Shown here in pieces: positions 1 to 8,866 of a stretch of 64,000 bases of DNA. Under the pieces are notes generated by a model. It saw nothing but the letters and a program-made list of their open reading frames with translations, was not told the DNA's origin and did not search any database. The first letter of the stretch is position 1, and every line of letters begins with the position of its first letter. The stretch spans positions 496,001 through 560,000 of the forward strand of contig VUAW01000001.1 of the NCBI GenBank assembly GCA_008711135.1, given 5' to 3'. The DNA comes from Rhodobacteraceae bacterium LNNU 3342 (lineage in GTDB: Bacteria > Pseudomonadota > Alphaproteobacteria > Rhodobacterales > Rhodobacteraceae). Both the position numbers and the translations under genes were made by a program.

Positions 1-365
1 TCGAGGCCCGACCGGGGGAAGTGGTCGGTGACTGCCGCGGGGCGAAAATCCTCGATCTCGGCGTCATACACCTCGAAGTTGGCAGCATAGGCGCGCACCT
101 GGTCTTCGGGAAGCGCAGGGCCGCCCTGATCGCTCAGCGTGCGGAAGGCCACATGCTTCAGCCCATGGCAGGCCGCGCAGATCTCGGTATAGACCTGCAG
201 GCCGCGCTGCAGCTGGTTGCGGTCATAGGCGCCAAAGGGCCCTTCGAACGGGAACGCATAGTCGATGATATGCGTGTCCCCTTCGCCGGCGGCCTGCGCC
301 CCGCCTGCCGTCAGAGCAAGCGCCGTGAGCGCAGAGAGTGCAAGTTTGCGGATCATCTCAGGCAT
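1..365 (-). CDS. petC: Cytochrome c1, bc1 complex subunit (5' part, runs off window)
   Basis: Membrane-anchored c-type cytochrome that takes electrons from the Rieske protein in the cytochrome bc1 complex and passes them to a soluble cytochrome c. Only about 121 codons are visible. The reading frame begins MPEMIRK or [15 protein letters not shown], followed by a signal peptide ending near AQA, then a haem attachment motif CAACHG at 165-179 with the typical following residues LKHV. The start at 365 has AGGAAAGG just upstream; the ATG at 356 is an in-frame alternative and gives a more typical signal peptide. It lies 9 bases after petB in the same operon. The axial methionine and C-terminal anchor lie outside the window. 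Identity is firm from the haem motif and the gene order. Confidence 0.95.
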   Translation of the reverse strand, partial: MPEMIRKLALSALTALALTAGGAQAAGEGDTHIIDYAFPFEGPFGAYDRNQLQRGLQVYTEICAACHGLKHVAFRTLSDQGGPALPEDQVRAYAANFEVYDAEIEDFRPAAVTDHFPRSGL

Positions 366-374
366 GTCCTTTCC

Positions 375-1718
375 TCACTCGGCCGGAGTGGCCCGGGTGG
401 CAGAGGCACCCTTGTTCTTGGAGTTCTTCGCCAGGAAGTCGTCCTCGATCGTGGCGGGCGGGGTCAGCGGCTTTTCGATGACGCCCAGCAGCGGCAGGAT
501 GACGAGGAAGTAGGCGAACCAGTAGGTCGAGGCGATCAGCGAGATCCAGGTGTAGATCCCTTCGGCGGGCATTGCCCCCACCCAAGCCAGCACGAAGAAG
601 TCGATCACCAGCAGCCAGAACCACCACTTGAACATCGGGCGATAGGTACCCGACCGGACCGACGAGGTGTCGAGCCAGGGCGCCAGCGCCATCACCGCGA
701 TCGCGCCGAACATCGCCAGCACGCCGAAGAACTTGGCGTCGATGATGCCGAAGCTGAGGAAGTAGACCAGCTGGACGATCCAGACGTCGTTGGTGAAGGC
801 GCGCAGGATGGCGTAGAACGGCAGGAAGTACCATTCGGGCACGATATGCGCCGGGGTCACCAGCGGGTTCGCCTCCACATAGTTGTCTGGGTGGCCGAGG
901 AAGTTCGGCATGAAGCCCACGAGCACGAAGAACACCACCAGCACCATGGCGAGCGCGGCGAAGTCCTTGAGGATGTAGTAGGGCCAGAACGGAACGGTGT
1001 CCTTCTGCGCCTCTTCCTTGGAGGTGCGGCGGACTTCAACGCCCGAAGGGTTGCTGTTGCCCGTCGTGTGGAAGGCCCAGATGTGCACCACGACCAGCGC
1101 CGCGATGACGAAGGGCAGCAGATAGTGGAGCGAGAAGAAGCGGTTCAGCGTGGCGTTGTCCACGGCCGGGCCGCCGAGCAGCCAGGTTTGCAGCGCCTCG
1201 CCAATACCCGGGATCGCGCCGAACAGGCCGGTGATCACGGTTGCACCCCAGAAGGACATCTGGCCCCAGGGCAGAACGTAGCCCATGAAGGCGGTGGCCA
1301 TCATCAGCAGGTAGATCAGCATGCCGATGATCCAGGTCACCTCGCGCGGGGTCTTGTAGGTCCCGTAGTAGAGGTTGCGGAAGATGTGCATGTAGACTGC
1401 AAAGAAGAACAGCATCGCGCCGTTCTGGTGCAGGTAGCGCAGCATGTGTCCGCCGTTCACGTTGCGCATGATGTGCTCGACGCTGGCGAAGGCCAGATCG
1501 ACATGCGGCGTGTAGTGCATGACCAGCACGATGCCCGTGACGATCTGCAGCGCAAGGCAGAAGATCAGCACGATGCCCCAGATCCACATCCAGTTCAGGT
1601 TCTTGGGCGTGGGCAGCATGATCGTGTCGTAGAGCAGCGCCACGATCGGCAACCGCCGGTGGAGCCACTTTTCACCGCCCGTCTTGGGCTCGTAATGGTC
1701 GTGGGGAATCCCGCTCAT
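375..1718 (-). CDS. petB: Cytochrome b of the bc1 complex
   Basis: Integral membrane subunit of ubiquinol:cytochrome c oxidoreductase carrying two b haems and both quinone sites. The 447-residue product opens with [14 protein letters not shown] and shows the conserved quinol-oxidation motif PEWY, the segment [16 protein letters not shown], and paired histidines in the second and fourth helices. Its length fits Rhodobacter-type cytochrome b, which is longer than the mitochondrial form and has an extended C-terminal tail (here ending in a Lys/Asn/Ala-rich stretch). It sits 11 bases after petA and 9 before petC. The bc1 complex couples ubiquinol oxidation to proton release into the periplasm. 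Confidence 0.97.
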   Translation of the reverse strand: MSGIPHDHYEPKTGGEKWLHRRLPIVALLYDTIMLPTPKNLNWMWIWGIVLIFCLALQIVTGIVLVMHYTPHVDLAFASVEHIMRNVNGGHMLRYLHQNGAMLFFFAVYMHIFRNLYYGTYKTPREVTWIIGMLIYLLMMATAFMGYVLPWGQMSFWGATVITGLFGAIPGIGEALQTWLLGGPAVDNATLNRFFSLHYLLPFVIAALVVVHIWAFHTTGNSNPSGVEVRRTSKEEAQKDTVPFWPYYILKDFAALAMVLVVFFVLVGFMPNFLGHPDNYVEANPLVTPAHIVPEWYFLPFYAILRAFTNDVWIVQLVYFLSFGIIDAKFFGVLAMFGAIAVMALAPWLDTSSVRSGTYRPMFKWWFWLLVIDFFVLAWVGAMPAEGIYTWISLIASTYWFAYFLVILPLLGVIEKPLTPPATIEDDFLAKNSKNKGASATRATPAE

Positions 1719-1729
1719 CTTTATCTCCC

Positions 1730-2290
1730 TCAGCCCAACTGGATCGTGGTTTCGTCAACGAAGGCCGCGACGGGAATATGCAGGTTCTCGGGCGCGGGGC
1801 CGCGGCGGATCCGGCCGGCAGTGTCATAGTGCGAACCGTGGCAGGGGCAGAACCAGCCGCCGAAGTCGCCGGCACCGTTGCCCAGCGGCACGCAGCCGAG
1901 GTGGGTGCAGACGCCCATCATCACCAGCCATTCGCCGGTTTCGTCCAGCGAGCGGTTCTGGTCCGTAGCCGGAACCTCGCCCATGTTGGCGTTGCGCGCG
2001 TCCGTGTCCATCAGGTCGTTCAGCGGCGTGTCGCGTGCGATCGCGATCTCTTCCTCAGTCCGGCGGCGGATGAACACCGGCTTGCCCAGCCACTTGACCG
2101 TGATCTGGGTGCCGACCGCGACATCAGCCACGTCGACGAAGATCGAGGACAGCGCCTGCACATCCGCCGAGGGATTCATCTGGTTGACAAGCGGCCAGAC
2201 GGCGGCACCGACCGCCACCGTCGCCGCGCCTGCCGTGGCGTAGTACAGGAAATCCCTGCGAGTGCCTGCGTTCTCTTCTGCGTGGGACAC
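1730..2290 (-). CDS. petA: Rieske iron-sulfur protein of the bc1 complex
   Basis: Carries electrons from ubiquinol to cytochrome c1. The product has the two cluster-binding boxes CTHLGC and CPCHGSHYD, which supply two Cys and two His to the [2Fe-2S] cluster. An N-terminal [11 protein letters not shown] segment is the uncleaved Tat signal-anchor of bacterial Rieske proteins. I place the start at the GTG at 2290 (VSHAEENAG, 186 residues) because it has AAGGGAG upstream and matches the length of Rhodobacter homologues. A longer in-frame ATG at 2344 adds 18 unlikely residues. It is the first gene of petABC. The 180 bases between it and the upstream glutathione S-transferase must hold the promoter, but I see no convincing -35/-10 pair. 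Confidence 0.96.
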   Translation of the reverse strand: MSHAEENAGTRRDFLYYATAGAATVAVGAAVWPLVNQMNPSADVQALSSIFVDVADVAVGTQITVKWLGKPVFIRRRTEEEIAIARDTPLNDLMDTDARNANMGEVPATDQNRSLDETGEWLVMMGVCTHLGCVPLGNGAGDFGGWFCPCHGSHYDTAGRIRRGPAPENLHIPVAAFVDETTIQLG

Positions 2291-2470
2291 GAGAATTCTC
2301 CCTTCCATGACCGGCTCCGACGGCCAATACGATGACAAGGCCACAGTTGCCTGCCGCCCTTCCGCGCCGGTTCTAGCGGGGGGCGGCCAACCCGTCCAGT
2401 GGCGTTTTCCACATTCGCCCCCTGTGTGGCCGCGATCTGTCGCCGCAGCCCCCTTGTCAACCAGCGGGTG

Positions 2471-3082
2471 TCAACCGGCGGGGCTGTGGGCGGTCATGCT
2501 GGGACGTGCGGAAAAGGTGGCGAACCAGCCGGCAAGGCCGGGCCGGCCGTCGCGCCAGTTGCGGTCTGCATGACGCAGGTCGAGGTAACCGAGCGCGCAG
2601 CCCACCGCGATCTGCCCGATCGAGATCGGCCCGTTCAGCGTACCCAGCCAGCGCGCCTCCAGCGCGTCAAGGGCGCGGGCGATCTTGGTCCACTGGCCTT
2701 CGACCCAGTCCGGCATGCGCCGGTCCTCGGGGCGGACGCGGGATTCGTAGACCATCAGCAGCGCCGCATCCATGATGCCATCCGCCGTCGCCTCCAGCGT
2801 CAGGACATCCCAGAGCGCATCCCCCTGCGGATAGAGCCGCCCGTCCGCGCGGTGGTCGAGGTAGCGGCAGATCACCCGGCTGTCGTAAAGCGCAGGCCCA
2901 TCGGGGCGCTCCAGTGTCGGGATCTTGCCCAGCGGATTCTGCGCCAGCGGCAGGTTGCCCGGATCGACCGGGGTGCCGCTGGCCTGAACCAGCGCGACAT
3001 CCCCGGCCTGCCCGGTTTCGACCAGCGTCACCAGCACCTTGCGGGCGTAGGGCGAGTTTGCGGAATAATAGAGTCTCAGCAT
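2471..3082 (-). CDS. Glutathione S-transferase family protein
   Basis: Predicted cytosolic enzyme of 203 residues. The N-terminal thioredoxin-like half begins MLRLYYSANSPYARKVLV, with a Ser/Tyr-containing first strand-helix turn typical of glutathione binding, followed by the cis-proline and the acidic P(E/D)S-like region (NPLGKIPTLERPDGPALYDS). The C-terminal half is all-helical (DVLTLEATADGIMDAAL). The start at 3082 has AAGG six bases upstream; an upstream ATG at 3142 adds a low-quality leader and is rejected. It lies 60 bases after the formate dehydrogenase alpha gene on the same strand, so it may be co-transcribed. The substrate cannot be told from sequence. Confidence 0.88.
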   Translation of the reverse strand: MLRLYYSANSPYARKVLVTLVETGQAGDVALVQASGTPVDPGNLPLAQNPLGKIPTLERPDGPALYDSRVICRYLDHRADGRLYPQGDALWDVLTLEATADGIMDAALLMVYESRVRPEDRRMPDWVEGQWTKIARALDALEARWLGTLNGPISIGQIAVGCALGYLDLRHADRNWRDGRPGLAGWFATFSARPSMTAHSPAG

Positions 3083-3142
3083 TGCGAACCTTCGGCGACG
3101 TGCTTGTTCGCTGAAGCTAGCAGGCCGCGCAATGCTGTCCAA

Positions 3143-5908
3143 CTATTCCGCGGCCATTGCCCCTGCCGGTTCGACACGGACGGCGGCGAACTTGAACTCC
3201 GGGATCTTGCCATAGGGGTCGAGCGCCGGGTTCGTCAGCACGTTGGCCGCGGCCTCCACATAGGCGAAGGGAACGAAGACCATATCCTCGGCCACGGCGC
3301 GGTCGGCCCGGGCCATGATCGTGATCTCGCCCCGCCGGGTGATCAGGCGCACCATGCCGCCCGCTTCCACCCCCAGGCGCCGCAGCGTGGTAGGGTGGAG
3401 GGAGCAGTTCGCCTCTGGCTCTACCGCGTCCAGCACGCGCGACCGGCGGGTCATCGACCCGGTGTGCCAGTGTTCCAACTGCCGCCCCGTCGTCATCACC
3501 ATCGGGAATTCAGCATCCGGGCTCTCGTCCGGCGGAATGAGCGCGGCGGGGGTAAAGCGGGCACGCCCTTCGGCCCGGGGGAAGCCATCGCCAAAGACGA
3601 TGGGCTGGCCCGGATCGCTGGGCGAGAGGCTGGGGTAGGTCACCGCACCTTCGTTCACCAGCCGGTCCCAGGTGATGTTGTCGAGGCTGCGCATCCCCCG
3701 CGCCATCTCGGTATAAACCTCGGACGGGTCGGTGTACTGCCAGTCGAGGCCAAGCCGGCGCGCGAGGTCCACCGTGATCTGCCAATCCGGAAGGGCCTGC
3801 CCTGGGGGCCTCACTGCCGCCCGCGCGATCTGCACCTGCCGGTTGGTGTTGGTCACCGTCCCGGCCTTTTCGTAGAAGGCAGCCGCGGGCAGGATCACGT
3901 CCGCATAGTTCGCGGTTTCCGTCAGGAAGATGTCCTGCACCACAAGATGCTCGAGCTTGGCCAGCGCCTCGCGGGCATGGGTCACGTCCGGGTCAGACAT
4001 CGCCGGGTTCTCGCCCGAGATATACATGCCCCGGATCGTGCCTTCGTGCACCGCATCAAGGATTTCCGTGACCGTCAGGCCCTTTTGCGCCGAAAAGTCG
4101 CCGCTGCCCCAGATTTCGGAAAACTGCGCGCGAACCGCGTCATCCGTCACCGTCTGGTAATCCGGCAGGAACATGGGGATGAGGCCCGCGTCGGACGCAC
4201 CCTGAACGTTGTTCTGCCCCCGCAGCGGATGCAGCCCTGTCCCCGGCCGCCCCACATGCCCGCACATGAGCGCGAGGCTGATCAGGCAACGGGAATTGTC
4301 GGTGCCATGGATGTGCTGCGAAACGCCCATCCCCCAGAAGATCATCCCGGCCCGCGAGGTCGCAAAGTCCCGCGCCACCTGGCGGAGCGTTTCAGCCGGG
4401 ATGCCGCAATGTTCGGCCATCTTTTCCGGCGTGAAGTTCGCCAGATGCGCCTTCTCGGCCTCCCAGTTCTCGGTATAGGCGTCGATGTATTGCTGGTCGT
4501 AGAGCCGTTCCTCGACGATCGTCGCCATGATCGCGTTCAGCATCGCCACGTCCGCGCCGGGGCGGAACTGGAGCATATGCGTCGCGTGCCGCTTCAACGC
4601 CTGCCCGCGCGGGTCCATCACGATCAGCTTGCCGCCGCGCTTGGCGAACTGCTTGAAGAAGGTCGCAGCCACGGGGTGATTTTCGACCGGATTCGCGCCG
4701 ATGACGATGGCGACGTCGGCGTTCTCGATCTCGTTGAAGGTGGCCGTCACGGCGGCGGAACCGACGTTCTCCATCAGCGCCGCCACCGAGGACGCATGGC
4801 AAAGCCGCGTGCAGTGGTCGACGTTGTTATGGCCGAACCGCTGGCGGATCAGCTTCTGGAACAGATAGGCCTCTTCGTTGGTGCACTTGGCACTGCCAAA
4901 GCCCGCGACAGACTGGCCGCCATGGGCTGCGTCCAGCTGGGCAAGGCCATTCGCGGCCACGTCCAGCGCCTCTTCCCACGTCGCCTCGCGGAAGTGGGTC
5001 CAAGGGTTGGCGGGATCGACGTTCAGCCCCTTGGGCGGCGCATCCTCACGCCGGATCAGCGGCACGTGCAGCCGGTGCGGGTGATGGATGTAGTCAAAGC
5101 CGAAGCGGCCCTTGACGCAGAGGCGGCCTTCGTTCGCGGGGCCGTTGATGCCGTCCACGTGGGTGACGCGGTCGCCCTTGATCTTGAGGCTCACCTGACA
5201 CCCGACGCCACAGAAGGGGCAGACGCTTTGCACTTCACGGTCGAAGTCGCGGCTGTCCCCCCGTTCCTCGGCATCAAGGGTCGCAGGCATCAGCGCGCCC
5301 GTGGGGCAGGCCTGCACGCATTCGCCGCAGGCCACGCAGGTGCTGTTGCCCATGGGATCGTCAAAGTCGAAAACGGGATAGGCGTCGTGACCGCGTCCGC
5401 CCATGCCGATCACGTCGTTCACCTGCACTTCGCGGCAGGCGCGGACGCAGAGGTTGCACTGGATGCAGGCGTCGAGGTTCACCCGCATCGCCACGTGGCT
5501 GTCGTCCAGCAGCGGGATGCGTTCGACCTCCAGCGTCGGGAAGCGGGACGTGCTCACACCTTGGGCATCAGCCATGTCCCACAGGTGCGAAGATCGGTCG
5601 TGCGCCATTTCCCGTTCGGGCTGGTCGGCCAGCAGCAGTTCCATCACCAGCCGCCGAGAGGTTTCTGCCCGCGCGGACTGGCTGTTGACGACCATGCCAT
5701 CCGCCGGCTTGCGGATGCAGCTGGGGGCCAGCACACGCTCGCCCTCGATCTCTACCATGCAGGCGCGGCAGTTGCCGTCGCTGCGATAGCCGGGCGCATC
5801 CTTGTGGCAAAGGTGGGGGATCAGCGTGCCCTCGCGCTTTGCCACCTCCCAGATGGTTTCATCGTCGCGCGCCTGAACCTCGCGCCCATCAAGCGTAAAG
5901 CGGATCAT
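3143..5908 (-). CDS. fdhA: NAD-dependent formate dehydrogenase alpha subunit (Mo/W-bis-MGD)
   Basis: Catalytic subunit of a soluble NAD-linked formate dehydrogenase (formate to CO2), 921 residues. In order: an N-terminal [2Fe-2S] domain (Cys 34, 47, 50, 64); two ferredoxin-type [4Fe-4S] motifs (Cys 148/151/154/158 and 191/194/197/201); a [4Fe-4S] site next to the molybdopterin domain (CPFCGVGC at 230-237 plus Cys 264); and the metal-site motif CTRLCHAS, whose Cys 370-His 371 pair is the expected metal ligand and catalytic His. The start at 5908 has GAGG six bases upstream and follows the stop of the beta gene by one base, so translation is coupled. The HCTRLCHASSV wording and the two-gene layout resemble the tungsten FDH1 of Methylobacterium extorquens. 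Whether Mo or W is used cannot be read from sequence. Confidence 0.93.
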   Translation of the reverse strand: MIRFTLDGREVQARDDETIWEVAKREGTLIPHLCHKDAPGYRSDGNCRACMVEIEGERVLAPSCIRKPADGMVVNSQSARAETSRRLVMELLLADQPEREMAHDRSSHLWDMADAQGVSTSRFPTLEVERIPLLDDSHVAMRVNLDACIQCNLCVRACREVQVNDVIGMGGRGHDAYPVFDFDDPMGNSTCVACGECVQACPTGALMPATLDAEERGDSRDFDREVQSVCPFCGVGCQVSLKIKGDRVTHVDGINGPANEGRLCVKGRFGFDYIHHPHRLHVPLIRREDAPPKGLNVDPANPWTHFREATWEEALDVAANGLAQLDAAHGGQSVAGFGSAKCTNEEAYLFQKLIRQRFGHNNVDHCTRLCHASSVAALMENVGSAAVTATFNEIENADVAIVIGANPVENHPVAATFFKQFAKRGGKLIVMDPRGQALKRHATHMLQFRPGADVAMLNAIMATIVEERLYDQQYIDAYTENWEAEKAHLANFTPEKMAEHCGIPAETLRQVARDFATSRAGMIFWGMGVSQHIHGTDNSRCLISLALMCGHVGRPGTGLHPLRGQNNVQGASDAGLIPMFLPDYQTVTDDAVRAQFSEIWGSGDFSAQKGLTVTEILDAVHEGTIRGMYISGENPAMSDPDVTHAREALAKLEHLVVQDIFLTETANYADVILPAAAFYEKAGTVTNTNRQVQIARAAVRPPGQALPDWQITVDLARRLGLDWQYTDPSEVYTEMARGMRSLDNITWDRLVNEGAVTYPSLSPSDPGQPIVFGDGFPRAEGRARFTPAALIPPDESPDAEFPMVMTTGRQLEHWHTGSMTRRSRVLDAVEPEANCSLHPTTLRRLGVEAGGMVRLITRRGEITIMARADRAVAEDMVFVPFAYVEAAANVLTNPALDPYGKIPEFKFAAVRVEPAGAMAAE

Positions 5909-5909
5909 C

Positions 5910-7592
5910 TCAGACCTCATCGGGGAAGTGTTGCATGGTCAGCCGGATCGGGTTCGGCGCCGCCTGCCCCAGCCCGCAGATCGAGGCATCGGCCAGGACC
6001 GTGCACAGGTCATCCAGCAGCGCTCGGTCCCATTTCGGCGCCTGCATCAGCTTGACCGCCTTTTCGCAGCCGACCCGACAAGGGGAGCACTGACCACAGG
6101 ATTCGGATTCAAAGAACCGCAGCATGTTGAGCGCGGCGTCGCGGGCGCTGTCCTGCTCCGAGAGGACCACCACCGCGGCGGAACCGATAAAGGTGCCATG
6201 CGGTTGCAGCGTGTCGAAATCCAGCGGCACGTCGTTCAGGCTGGCCGGCAAGAGACCCGAGGATGGGCCGCCCGGCTGGTAGGCCTTGAACACGTGACCT
6301 TCCGCCATCCCGCCCGCAGCCTCGATCACGTCGGTGATCGTCGACCCGGCCGGCAGCAGGTAGACCCCCGGCTTTGCCACGCGGCCGGACACGGAATAGC
6401 TCCGCATTCCCTTGCGGCCATTCTTTTCCACGTCGCGCAGGATCTGCGGCCCTTCGCGGCAGATGCGGGCGACCCAGTGCAGGGTTTCCACATTGTGCAC
6501 CAGCGTCGGCCGGTCAAACAGCCCGACCTGCGCCACGTAGGGCGGGCGGTTCCGGGGGATGCCGCGCTTGCCCTCGATCGATTCGATCATCGCGGATTCT
6601 TCGCCGCAGATATAGGCGCCCGCGCCACGTCGCAGTTCAACATAGCCGGGCTGGATCAGCTGCGCGTCCTCCAGCGCCGTGATTTCGCGCCGCAGGATTT
6701 CGAGGATCGCGGGATATTCATCGCGCATATAGATGAAGCAGCGATCCGCCTCTACCGCCCAGGCGGCGATCAGCATCCCTTCAAGGAACAGATGAGGCGT
6801 GCGCTCAAGATAATAGCGGTCCTTGAAGGTGCCCGGCTCGCCCTCATCCCCGTTCACGGCAAGATAGCGCGGCCCCTGCCCCGCCCGGACAAAGGACCAC
6901 TTGCGCCCTGAGGGGAACCCTGCCCCGCCGAGGCCCCGAAGGCCGGAATGCAGCAGCGTCTCCTGCACCTCGTCCGGGTTGCCATTCTGGCGCAGGCGGC
7001 CAAGCACCTCATAACCGCCGGCCTCCCGGTAAGGGGCAAGCGCCTCATAGGGCGGCAGATGGGCGTGGGTGTCGCCCGCCGCGACCGCCGCCGCAACCTT
7101 TTCCGGCGTGGCATGGGTGATGTGGTTGTGCCCCACCTCGGCCACCGGGGCCGTTTCGCAGCGGCCCATGCAGGGCGCGCGCAGGACACGCACGCGCGCG
7201 GGGTCATGCCCCGCCTCCAGCGCCGCCAAAAGGGCCTCTGACCCTGCCAGTTCGCAGGAGAGCGAGTCGCAGACGCGGATGGTCAGATCCGGCGGCGGGG
7301 TTTCCCCTTCCTTCACCGGGTCGAAGTGGGCGTAGAAGGTCGCAACCTCCCAGACCTCGGCCATGGACATCCGCAGCTCTTCGGCCAGCGCGCGCAGATG
7401 GGCGGCAGGCAGATGGCTCTTGGCATCCTGGATCAGGTGCAGGAACTCGATCAGCAGGTCACGGCGGCGTGGCCGGTCGCCCAGCAGGGCAAGAACCTCG
7501 GCCAGGGCGGCATCGTCCAGCTGCCGCCCCTTGGGCGTCTTGCGCCCCCGGCCGCGTGCCGATTTCCAGATGCCTTTTTCGTCCAACGCCAT
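5910..7592 (-). CDS. fdhB: Formate dehydrogenase beta subunit, fused gamma-beta (NuoE-NuoF type)
   Basis: Diaphorase subunit that passes electrons from the alpha subunit to NAD+, 560 residues. Residues about 1-170 are a NuoE/FdsG-like domain with the [2Fe-2S] ligands Cys 108, 113, 141 and 145. Residues about 185-560 are a NuoF/FdsB-like domain with the FMN/NADH region GLGGAGFPSGRKW (220-232), NGDEGEPGTFKDRY, and the C-terminal [4Fe-4S] motif ESCGQCSPCRVGC. In Rhodobacter capsulatus and Cupriavidus these are two proteins (FdsG, FdsB); here they are one. The start has GGAGGG upstream. It precedes fdhA with one base between stop and start. No fdsC/fdsD-like maturation gene lies next to it in this window. 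Confidence 0.93.
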   Translation of the reverse strand: MALDEKGIWKSARGRGRKTPKGRQLDDAALAEVLALLGDRPRRRDLLIEFLHLIQDAKSHLPAAHLRALAEELRMSMAEVWEVATFYAHFDPVKEGETPPPDLTIRVCDSLSCELAGSEALLAALEAGHDPARVRVLRAPCMGRCETAPVAEVGHNHITHATPEKVAAAVAAGDTHAHLPPYEALAPYREAGGYEVLGRLRQNGNPDEVQETLLHSGLRGLGGAGFPSGRKWSFVRAGQGPRYLAVNGDEGEPGTFKDRYYLERTPHLFLEGMLIAAWAVEADRCFIYMRDEYPAILEILRREITALEDAQLIQPGYVELRRGAGAYICGEESAMIESIEGKRGIPRNRPPYVAQVGLFDRPTLVHNVETLHWVARICREGPQILRDVEKNGRKGMRSYSVSGRVAKPGVYLLPAGSTITDVIEAAGGMAEGHVFKAYQPGGPSSGLLPASLNDVPLDFDTLQPHGTFIGSAAVVVLSEQDSARDAALNMLRFFESESCGQCSPCRVGCEKAVKLMQAPKWDRALLDDLCTVLADASICGLGQAAPNPIRLTMQHFPDEV

Positions 7593-7675
7593 TCCAGCCC
7601 TCCGGGTTGTGGCCGCCGATCATGGCGGCCCCTGCCTTGGGCCGCAGGCTGACGCGAGATCAACGCTTAATCAAG

Positions 7676-7710
7676 GGCTATCTTGCGTCTTTTGATAGGC
7701 AGCGCCTATC
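7676..7710. promoter_or_regulatory. ATAG-N7-CTAT palindrome upstream of the formate dehydrogenase genes
   Basis: GATAGGC at 7694-7700 and GCCTATC at 7704-7710 form a perfect 7-3-7 inverted repeat containing ATAG-N7-CTAT. A third near-copy half-site, GGCTATC, lies at 7676-7682. The group is 84-118 bases upstream of the fdhB start and overlaps the stop codon of opgC. ATAG-N7-CTAT is a layout typical of LysR-type regulator sites, so a formate-responsive LysR activator is a reasonable inference, but no such regulator gene is in the window. Confidence 0.45.
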
Positions 7711-8866
7711 GACGTCGCTGCTGCGCCGACCAGTCGCACAGCATCGCCAGCAGCAGCTGTGCCAGCAGCCCGCTGCCGATCAGGAAAGCATCCGTGCCAG
7801 TCCCCACCGGGAACCAGAGCTTGGCCGCCTGCATCAGGATTGCCAGAACCGAACCCATCGCGAAAACCGGCAACGCCTGCCGCCCCATCACGTCCAGCGG
7901 CCAAAGCCAGCGGCTGTGGCACAGGGCGCGGACAATCGGGAACGCCGTGACGATATAGAACAGCGCCAACACATGAAGCAGGCGCGGCAGCCCAAGGAAG
8001 GTCTTGTCAAACCCGGCGATGAAGAACGGGGTACCGAAGTCCCGCAGCGACGCCATGATCGCCCGGCCTGCAGCGCCGACGTCCGGCAGGCGCACCCACA
8101 ACAGCGCGATGAGGACAAAGGCCAGCGCGACATGCAACGCCGCGGGAATCATTGGGACCAGTCGCCGGCCCTCTTTGGCGGCAACGCCGGTGCAAAGGCC
8201 GATGACGAACAGGAATTGCCAAGAGAAAGGGTTGAAGAACCATCCGCCCGGGTTCGGGAAGGCAGGCATGTTGAGCCGCCACTGCCCCGCCAGGAACCAG
8301 AGCACGCCGGACAGCGCGACCAACAGCCAGGGCCGCCGCAGCCCGATCAGGAAAAACAGCGGCGTGCCCAGCAACAGCACGATGTAAAGCGGCAGGATGT
8401 TGAAATAGCCCAGCTGGTGCCCCAGCGTCGGCAGTCCCACCAGCACGTCAAGCGGGTTGCGGAACAGCGGTCCCAGGTTGTTGCGCTGGATCATGGAAAA
8501 CAGGCCGAAGTACTGCGCCGCTGCCGCGCAGATCGCGATCGCCATGAAGGTGATGGCGATATGCACAAGATAAAGCGTCCATGCCCGCCCCCAGACCCGC
8601 GCCACTGCGGGCCAGAGCGGCGGCTTGCGAAACTGCGTGCCATAGGCCAGCCCCGCCGAAACACCTGACATCAGCACGAATGCCTCTGCCGCGTCGGAAA
8701 AGCCGAAGTTGCGGCTGGTGAAATGCTCAAACACCGTGCCGGGCACATGATTGATGAAGATCGTCACCAGAGCGAGGCCCCGGAAGACGTCAAGCCGCGC
8801 GTCCCGCTGAGAGACGAGGGGAAGCGCAATGGCCGGCGCCTGCGCGCCGCGCGTGGTGTCAGGCAT
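7706..8866 (-). CDS. opgC: OpgC, succinylation of osmoregulated periplasmic glucans
   Basis: Multi-spanning inner-membrane acyltransferase-like protein, 386 residues, about ten hydrophobic segments. The family marker is the N-terminal block RLDVFRGLALVTIFINHVPG followed by SRNFGFSDAAEAFVLMSG. OpgC proteins transfer succinyl groups onto the glucan backbone made by OpgG and OpgH, giving it negative charge. The start overlaps the stop of opgH by 8 bases, so it is the last gene of opgGIHC. Its stop codon lies inside the palindrome upstream of fdhB, so the opg transcript must end close to or within the formate dehydrogenase promoter region. Confidence 0.9.
   Translation of the reverse strand: MPDTTRGAQAPAIALPLVSQRDARLDVFRGLALVTIFINHVPGTVFEHFTSRNFGFSDAAEAFVLMSGVSAGLAYGTQFRKPPLWPAVARVWGRAWTLYLVHIAITFMAIAICAAAAQYFGLFSMIQRNNLGPLFRNPLDVLVGLPTLGHQLGYFNILPLYIVLLLGTPLFFLIGLRRPWLLVALSGVLWFLAGQWRLNMPAFPNPGGWFFNPFSWQFLFVIGLCTGVAAKEGRRLVPMIPAALHVALAFVLIALLWVRLPDVGAAGRAIMASLRDFGTPFFIAGFDKTFLGLPRLLHVLALFYIVTAFPIVRALCHSRWLWPLDVMGRQALPVFAMGSVLAILMQAAKLWFPVGTGTDAFLIGSGLLAQLLLAMLCDWSAQQRRR

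Noticed and set aside
2399-6055. Plus-strand open frame of 1218 codons opposite the GST and formate dehydrogenase genes
   Set aside because: It is the mirror of well-identified genes in GC-rich DNA. The translation is rich in Arg, His, Gly and Ala with no recognisable domain, and no ribosome binding site precedes it.
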